A stretch of 37,877 nt of DNA, from positions 1-37,877 of the forward strand of contig MU626445.1 in NCBI GenBank assembly GCA_025603075.1, written 5' to 3'. This DNA is from Neoconidiobolus thromboides FSU 785 (taxonomy: Eukaryota > Entomophthoromycota > Entomophthoromycetes > Entomophthorales > Neoconidiobolaceae). Under the pieces are notes generated by a model. The model was not told the origin of the DNA. It did no database searches and saw nothing but the letters and a program-made list of their open reading frames with translations. Every line of letters begins with the position of its first letter. Position 1 is the first letter of the stretch. This document shows positions 32,388 through 37,877 of this stretch, one piece after another. The translations under genes and the position numbers were made by a program.

Positions 32388-33101
32388 TTAAAGATAAAAT
32401 CTAGAATCATTTTTATAATTTTTCAATAAAACGTTATAGTTTATAAATTTAGAAAATCTTATGTTTTCAAAACTAATTAACGTAAAATTAATAAAAACAT
32501 TTAAATTTGAATATCTAATACAGCTAAATTTGGCTTTGGTTAAGGAGGAGTCATTTATTGTTTTATAGATTGTAAGTAGTAGGTCGGCTTCAGATTTACG
32601 GTTTATCATTTCAAGATTATATAGGCAAAAGCATGGCGTGCGTAAAAAATTCAAAAAATCAACTTATAAAGTTGAGCTTCTAATCCATAGAGTTGTTATA
32701 TTATTGATATTCTTTGGGTAAGCTTCTTTAATTAAAAAGGATAGGTTAAAAGTCTCCGTTAAGCTCAAATAAGTGATTATTGGTATACCAAGTATAGAAT
32801 ATAAATGCTTACATGAAATATTTTTGCAAGTCACTAAACTTAGTTAATTCAATAGAAATACCTTGCTTTTTACAGTTACTTCAGTTATACCAATATCAGT
32901 TGCAGTTGGTTTTTTTAAATCCAATACTCCATTAAATACTAATTTGAAACAATCTGTAATGTAAGGTATATCAAGCTTTGTATAGTTGTTAAAATTTGCT
33001 TTTATTTTTTTCGAAGTGTTTGTATGTACGTATTCGATATAGAATTTAGTTAATTGAGAGAACTGTTTGTTAAATAAAAAATTGAGTTTACTTGAAGCCA
33101 T
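32388..33101 (-). pseudogene. Coding-like fragments, probably the 3' part of the F-box relic
   Basis: Two open stretches on the minus strand: 32844..33101 (85 aa, starting MASSKLNFLFNKQFSQLTKF) and 32388..32654 (88 aa). The first reads like normal protein (DIPYITDCFKLVFNG) and would follow the F-box relic at 33180..33570 in the same direction. No intron boundary joins them convincingly and the gaps carry stops, so I read them as decayed C-terminal parts of the same gene. A separate small gene cannot be excluded. Confidence 0.35.
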
Positions 33102-33179
33102 GTTAATACGATATAACTTAAGTTCTTAAGTTGTTGAATTTATTAATAGCTTCTTGAAGAACCTATCACAGCTGTATAG

Positions 33180-33570
33180 CTAATATTGGGTTTCTAATGA
33201 TACAATGATTAGTGATAGATATGGTATTATTGAGATTGTAAAATAGAAGCTTGGATAACTAACTTCTAAATGGCCCAAATCTTGAAATATTTTTTCAATA
33301 AAAAGTTTGGTACTATTTGGGCATACTAAATGATGAATTAACGAAATTAGCAATGACCTAAGATCCAAATGTTTAACGTAATAGTGATATTTCTTAAAGC
33401 CATGGTAGACTTCTTTTTCATCGTTGTGATCGTGGTAGTGCCTTAGGTTTCCATTTTACCACAAGATACACACTACTAATTTGCTCCATTCTTTGCAGTA
33501 TAAAGTCAGATTGACTTTTTCTTTGTTTAATGGATGATACATTATATCTTCAATTAAACATCTTTTCGAG
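33180..33570 (-). pseudogene. F-box-type protein gene, decayed
   Basis: The minus-strand frame reads RCLIEDIMYHPLNKEKVNLT then LYCKEWSKLVVCILW, a good match to the second half of an F-box (L..L.LVCK.W..L..P.LW). A TAA follows at once (about 33445), after which the same frame continues for nearly 90 codons: an Asp/His-rich stretch, then FKKYHYYVKHLDLRSLL, a leucine-rich lead-in common after F-boxes in early-diverging fungi, and on to the stop near 33180. No clean start precedes the F-box in frame; upstream in-frame codons are quickly interrupted. The single in-frame stop plus the missing 5' end indicate a pseudogene. F-box proteins are SCF ubiquitin-ligase substrate adaptors. Confidence 0.6.
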
Positions 33571-34246
33571 ACTCTCAAATTTAAAATTACTCATTGTCAT
33601 TAAACTCAAAGAAGTACGAGAAGCTGTTATATGCTTCTTATATTTTAACATGTTAAAATAGTAAATAGGTTGCTTCATGATAAATCCTAATCCAACATTT
33701 TAAATATATTTAATATAAAGTATGACTATATTATGAAAGTAAGTTTCACAGCTTTGTGAATAAAAGACAAAGTAATTTTATCAAATATTTACTGAAAACG
33801 TTAATAGTTTTGATTTCAGTCATTAGCATCTATTTAAACATACTTAATGTTTATAGAGGTTAAATCACTTTTTTTGGCAAGCATTTTCAAATACTGATAT
33901 CCATAGCCAATCTCTATGTGGTTAAAAATATCTCATTATTATTTGTCTTATAAATATCTCCCTAGGCAAATTTAGTTTATTAGTAAAAATATGGAGGTTC
34001 TAGTTAAAATTTTATATAGTATTAAGTAGAACTTTTTTTGTGTAAAACCAAATATATAAAGGAAAAGGTTACAACAGTGTATGGTTTTGCTTAAATTAAC
34101 GTTGCAATTAGTGACTTTTATTGGATTTTTTAATAAGAAATATAATAGGGTATTGATTATATCAATATCTGATATGTTTCAAATTATTGACAATGTTTTA
34201 AATTTGAATAGCTATGTTACAAAAGATAGTTATGATTTAAAATACG
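33571..34246. other. Intergenic stretch, no gene seen
   Basis: AT-rich. A 69-codon frame at 34081..34290 has no signal of being real and its end lies within an element copy. Confidence 0.4.
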
Positions 34247-34346
34247 ATATGAGGGTGTTTTTTAGCTTCATTACTTTTTGTATCTTTTAAGCGCTAGTTG
34301 AGCGGAAAAATTAGCAAAATTCTTACACAAAAATACATCCCCATAT
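34247..34346 (+). repeat. MITE-like element, copy 8
   Basis: Left end ATATGAGGGTGTTTTTTAGC, core TTTTAAGCGCTAGTTGAGCG, right end ACATCCCCATAT. It is in the same orientation as copy 1 and opposite to copies 2-7. TA is present at both ends. Confidence 0.85.
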
Positions 34347-34954
34347 ATTATAAAAAACATGCAATAGTTAAAAATACTCCATTAAAATCATTATAATAAT
34401 CTGAATAAAAATTTACGTTTTAGCAATTTAAATCAATACAAAAATAAATCAAATTGATCTATACAGCTAACTAGTAGATTTTCTTATAATAACATGGAGC
34501 CAACAAAAGCTTTTAAAGTTATATAGGTATTTTCTCAAGAATCTTATAACTTATAGTTATATAAAAATTAAGTTTCAAAATAATAAGTTTTATAAATTCT
34601 AAGAGCATATTAATTTAGAATTAATATACAGTTAAACTTATACTTAAACGAATATATTGTAATTCATAACATAGATATATCATTTTTAAATGTAATAAAT
34701 TTATAACTAAATAGCCTCAATCTTTTAAATTTTGATTTTTATTATTTAGAAAATTCTAAAGTGATTGACTATCCCTTAATTTGGTAATGAAATTTAATTT
34801 ATTAAATTCATGTTTGGCTCATTACCTTGAGAAAATTCATTGATTAAAATATAAAAGGTAAATATCTATTAAAAAAGGGAAGGCAATAAAATGATAAAAA
34901 TAAATAAAGGAATATACAAAAAAATCAGGTTAGAACAAAACAAATATAAAAAGG
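34347..34954. other. Upstream region of secreted-protein gene 2
   Basis: About 600 bp of AT-rich sequence with no open frame. It leads to the TATA box at 34955. Confidence 0.4.
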
Positions 34955-34962
34955 TATAAATA
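34955..34962 (+). promoter_or_regulatory. TATA box of secreted-protein gene 2
   Basis: TATAAATA starts 68 bases before the ATG at 35023. The leader contains pyrimidine-rich CTTTAACTCTTTC, and a similar CCTTTACTTTATC lies in the leader of the paralogue. Confidence 0.55.
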
Positions 34963-35022
34963 GACATAACTTGAATAGATAACATTATCAATTATTTACT
35001 TTAACTCTTTCAATACTTTACT

Positions 35023-35832
35023 ATGAAATTTGGACAATTTCTTTATAGCTTAGCTCTTACTGGTTTATTTGTTGCTCCAGCTCTTGCAGCTACTTTACCA
35101 AATGATAATCAACATTCATTAAGCAAGGCCCATAATGCTGACTCTCCAATCATCTATCGTAGATCGATGGGTGGTGAGGATGAAGAGGAAAATGAAGAAA
35201 AAAGCATCAAAAAACCAAAATCCAAAAAAAAGAAGGGCAAGAAAGAATCAGAAGAATCAGAAGAATCAGAGGACTCTGAGAATGAATCTGATGAAGTTGA
35301 GATAAATGCTGTTAAAGGCAGCGGTAAAGGACAAACCGTAAAGCTTACTTATTATTGGGTTACCAATGAAAAAGATTATAAGTTAGGCAGTGAAGTCGCT
35401 ATCAAGAATTGTGATGGAGGTGTGTTAGCAAGAGTATCACGAGAATATTGGGATCAAGTTCATATGGAAGGAAGTGGAAAATTAAGGGATGGCACATATA
35501 TCAATTGCGGAGATGGTGGGTGTAATTGTTTCTTTAAAAGTAAACCAGTTGGAAGTAAAGGGGATCTATTGGAGATTTACTCATCTGTAGCAGTTAATGA
35601 TCATAAAGTCGGTTCCAATGTGTTTATTAGTGAATTTGCTAATTTAGTATTGCCAAATGGTAAGAAACATAACGGATGTTTTAAAATCATTGATAAATCT
35701 TGGTCTTTTGGAGGCGATCATATTGATGTATATGTTGAAGACAAAAAGAATTACGAAAAGATTCAAAGCAAACTTTCTACTGAAAAGGCCAAAGCACAGT
35801 TTAATGCTAGTTGTAAAGTATTAAAGTATTAA
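35023..35832 (+). CDS. Small secreted cysteine-rich protein with double-psi-barrel (3D-like) fold, copy 2, with charged pro-region
   Basis: Intronless, 269 aa. The signal peptide MKFGQFLYSLALTG...ALAA is close to that of copy 1. Between it and the mature domain lies an insert of about 75 residues absent from copy 1. It contains a dibasic site (SPIIYRRSMGG), then a Glu-rich run, a Lys-rich run (KKPKSKKKKGKK) and a Ser/Glu repeat (SEESEESEDSENESDE). The conserved domain starts VKLTYYWVTNE and keeps all six cysteines and the HNGCFKIIDKSWSFGGDHID/VYV segment. YRR followed by S fits a Kex2-type processing site, so the insert may be a pro-region or a cell-wall or polyanion-binding arm. Both are inferences. 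The copies are 3.7 kb apart on the same strand, separated by repeat elements and the F-box relic. Confidence 0.77.
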   Translation: MKFGQFLYSLALTGLFVAPALAATLPNDNQHSLSKAHNADSPIIYRRSMGGEDEEENEEKSIKKPKSKKKKGKKESEESEESEDSENESDEVEINAVKGSGKGQTVKLTYYWVTNEKDYKLGSEVAIKNCDGGVLARVSREYWDQVHMEGSGKLRDGTYINCGDGGCNCFFKSKPVGSKGDLLEIYSSVAVNDHKVGSNVFISEFANLVLPNGKKHNGCFKIIDKSWSFGGDHIDVYVEDKKNYEKIQSKLSTEKAKAQFNASCKVLKY

Positions 35833-35935
35833 AGTATTAAATATAGTTTTTTAATAATCTTATAATATATATATTGACTATATATAATAAAATAATTATA
35901 ATGATATTAAAATTTATTTTTATTTATGATTTTGT

Positions 35936-37721
35936 TTAGAAATCTTTCATGTTTATATTTAAATTATTAATATGTGGAGCCATTAAAACAACAAATCTAG
36001 GTGATAAAACTAGATCTTTATCGCTCAATTCCATTGGAAAATGTTTTAATAAGTGATATATAATTAAATAAAGTTCCATCATTGCCAAACTAAAAAATAT
36101 TAATTAATATTATAATTATTGCAAACTATGATGTATTTACTTTTTGCCAATACAAACTCTTGGACCTTTCAAGAAAGGTAAAAAATTGGGATTGTTACAT
36201 TCAAATTCATTATTAACTAACCACCTTTCAGGTAAAAATTCATTGCTATTTTCCCACTTTGAACTTAAATTATGCAATGAATAAATATTACAGCCAATTA
36301 TTGTCTACAATAAATAATATTAATAAAAATAGTAAATAAAAATAATAAATATTTACTCCTTTGGGTAGATATATGTTATTTATATGTACATTATCATCAT
36401 TAACTACTCTTTCAGGAACACCACCAGCAGCTGGATACAATCTCATTGATTCATAAATAACTGCAGATAAATAAGGATGATTTGTTTTGATTGAACTATA
36501 ATTATTATTATCGTTTTCATTGTTGTTTATTTCTTGTTTTAATTTAGTGTATACTTTATCATTTTTTAATATTAAATAGAATATCCATATTAATGTATTT
36601 ATAGTTGTACCGCTTCCTGCCATACTAAAGAACATATTAGTTATATTATTGTTATCTATTATAGAATAATTATTACATTTGAGTTAATGCTTCTGAAACA
36701 ATATCTTGTTTACTAATTAAGCCATCTTGATTACACTTTATCATATAATTTAGTAAGCTATCTGAATTCTTATTGCTATTTAATGAAATGTCAATAATTT
36801 CTGAAGCAGTCTATAATGATATTTAATTATTGTTATTATTGTTATAAGTTATAGTTATTACTTACTTTTAATAACAATTTTGATTTAGTATCGTAGTATG
36901 GTTTAACAAAACTAGGTAGAATATTGGAAATCATTAATTTATTATGATTTTCATTAATCAAGTTAATCAAGTAGTGATATTTTTCAGATTCAATTAAATT
37001 AAAATCACAGCCAAATGATAATTCATAAATAATATCTAAAGCAATAAGTTCAAGATACTTAATTAGATTGAGTTCGTTTTTAGAATCATTATTTTGTATT
37101 TTTGTTATTATTTTTGCTATTTTTTTATCAACTATTTCTTCCATATGTTTCATTGAATGATTATTAAGGTATTTTAATAATATTCTCTTCTATATTGTTA
37201 TTACCATTGTTAGTATTTAGTTTAGTTCATGGAATATAAATATACTCTTTTTAAGTGGAATGCTTTATCACGGCAGTTAAACACTGTATTTCCTAATGGA
37301 TCAAATACTGCATACAATTCGCTTTTGCTAAATTTATAGTTTTTATAAATTTCGTTGACGTCTTTCTCGTCACTAAACAATACCATATTCCATCCTATTA
37401 TAATAAGTATTAGTTATTATATTAGTTATTATATTAGTTATTATATTGCTACTATATTACCTATTCTGATAACAGGACCATACAACTCATGATATTGATT
37501 GACTATAAATGGCATAACTCCCAAAACCCTTAATATAAAAAAGTAACCAGGAAATAGGACTGAAATCAATGGTCCAGGTATATCTTTCAATTTACTGAAA
37601 AATAATTGATAAACGATCTATAAAGGTAATTTTAATATCATCCTTATATTCTTATTATATACGATTATTTTACTTGTGAGATGTAATATAAGAAGAATGT
37701 TGTTAAAAGGTATAAAATCAT
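35936..37721 (-). CDS. Cytochrome P450 monooxygenase (complete)
   Basis: Eight exons, minus strand: 37674..37721, 37461..37617, 37246..37394, 36866..37189, 36677..36810, 36357..36624, 36141..36304, 35936..36089. All phases close, giving 465 aa, slightly short for a microsomal P450 (~500). The N-terminus MILYLLTTFFLYYISQ is a membrane anchor. PGPLISVLFPG and HELYGPVIRIGWN follow. The C-helix region reads FHLKRKRILLKYL, the I-helix VSEALTQIMAGSGTT, the ExxR motif YESMRLYP (E, R), the PERW motif LPERWLV, and the haem loop FLKGPRVCIG fits FxxGxRxCxG with the Cys thiolate ligand. The product is an ER-membrane oxygenase that needs a CPR partner; the substrate is unknown. The I-helix has Gly where most P450s have Asp/Glu before the Thr pair. 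One intron carries a perfect TACTAAC branch site. Confidence 0.92.
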
Positions 37722-37877
37722 TTTAATACTTTTATTTTTACTTTTGTTTTTATTTTTTTACTTCTAGCTTTCAATTTGTTTATATACCTTTTGAGCTATT
37801 ACTTTCGAAGGTATAAGGATATACTTAATAACATGAACAAATGTTGTTCTTTATTAATATGAGTTAATTATTTAATA
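37722..37877. promoter_or_regulatory. Upstream flank of the P450 gene
   Basis: 156 bp to the window edge, AT-rich with long T runs on the plus strand. It probably holds the core promoter of the minus-strand P450. No specific site can be named. Confidence 0.35.

Noticed and set aside
34081-34290. 69 aa plus-strand frame
   Set aside because: Its last part lies inside element copy 8, the rest is low-complexity AT-rich sequence, and no promoter or homology is seen.
1-37877. CRISPR arrays, bacterial operons, rRNA or tRNA genes
   Set aside because: No spaced direct repeats of CRISPR type, no ribosome-binding-site-led gene strings and no cloverleaf were found. The gene content and introns are eukaryotic.

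Overview
The window is about 38 kb of very AT-rich nuclear DNA from a eukaryote, almost certainly an early-diverging filamentous fungus. Mucoromycota in the broad sense (Mucorales or Glomeromycotina-like) fits best, but the lineage cannot be fixed from sequence alone. The evidence is the dense short spliceosomal introns (mostly 42-90 bp, GT...AG, one with a perfect TACTAAC branch site), fungal-type importin beta, VPS16, eIF2B-beta and ARP8, single-pass kelch proteins, an F-box relic, and one intron with minor (U12) spliceosome signals. Minor-spliceosome introns are known from several early-diverging fungi and are absent from most Dikarya.

Layout. (1) 1-7.5 kb, accessory: the 3' end of a MATE transporter, a decayed reading frame, three copies of a ~100 bp inverted-repeat element (two of them facing each other), a kelch-repeat membrane protein (-) and a UDP-glycosyltransferase (-). 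(2) 7.7-25.5 kb, a compact housekeeping block: a divergent RACK1-like WD40 protein (-), importin beta-1 (+), VPS16 (-), eIF2B-beta (+), a short ZNF830-like protein (-), a KH-domain protein (-) and ARP8 (-). I reconstructed every splice junction in these genes by reading frame and homology, and each model closes in frame at or near the family's usual length. (3) 25.5-35.8 kb, accessory and gene-poor: a second kelch paralogue (+), two paralogous small secreted double-psi-barrel/3D-like proteins (+), an F-box relic and six more copies of the ~100 bp element, one of them a 43 bp miniature. (4) 35.9-37.7 kb: a complete eight-exon cytochrome P450 (-).

The housekeeping genes are intron-rich (up to 19 introns, with the ZNF830-like gene the exception) and work in nuclear import, HOPS/CORVET tethering, translation initiation and INO80 remodelling. 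The kelch, glycosyltransferase and secreted-protein genes are intronless and encode surface, ER-lumenal or secreted products. The two kelch paralogues form a large inverted duplication that brackets the housekeeping block. The repeated element lies only in the accessory parts.

The most notable observation is a probable AT-AC (U12-type) intron in the eIF2B-beta gene. Others are the new miniature inverted-repeat family, the near-invariant cytoplasmic tail shared by the kelch paralogues, the divergent RACK1 copy, the 5'-biased introns of importin beta, and a VPS16 intron that can be translated in frame.
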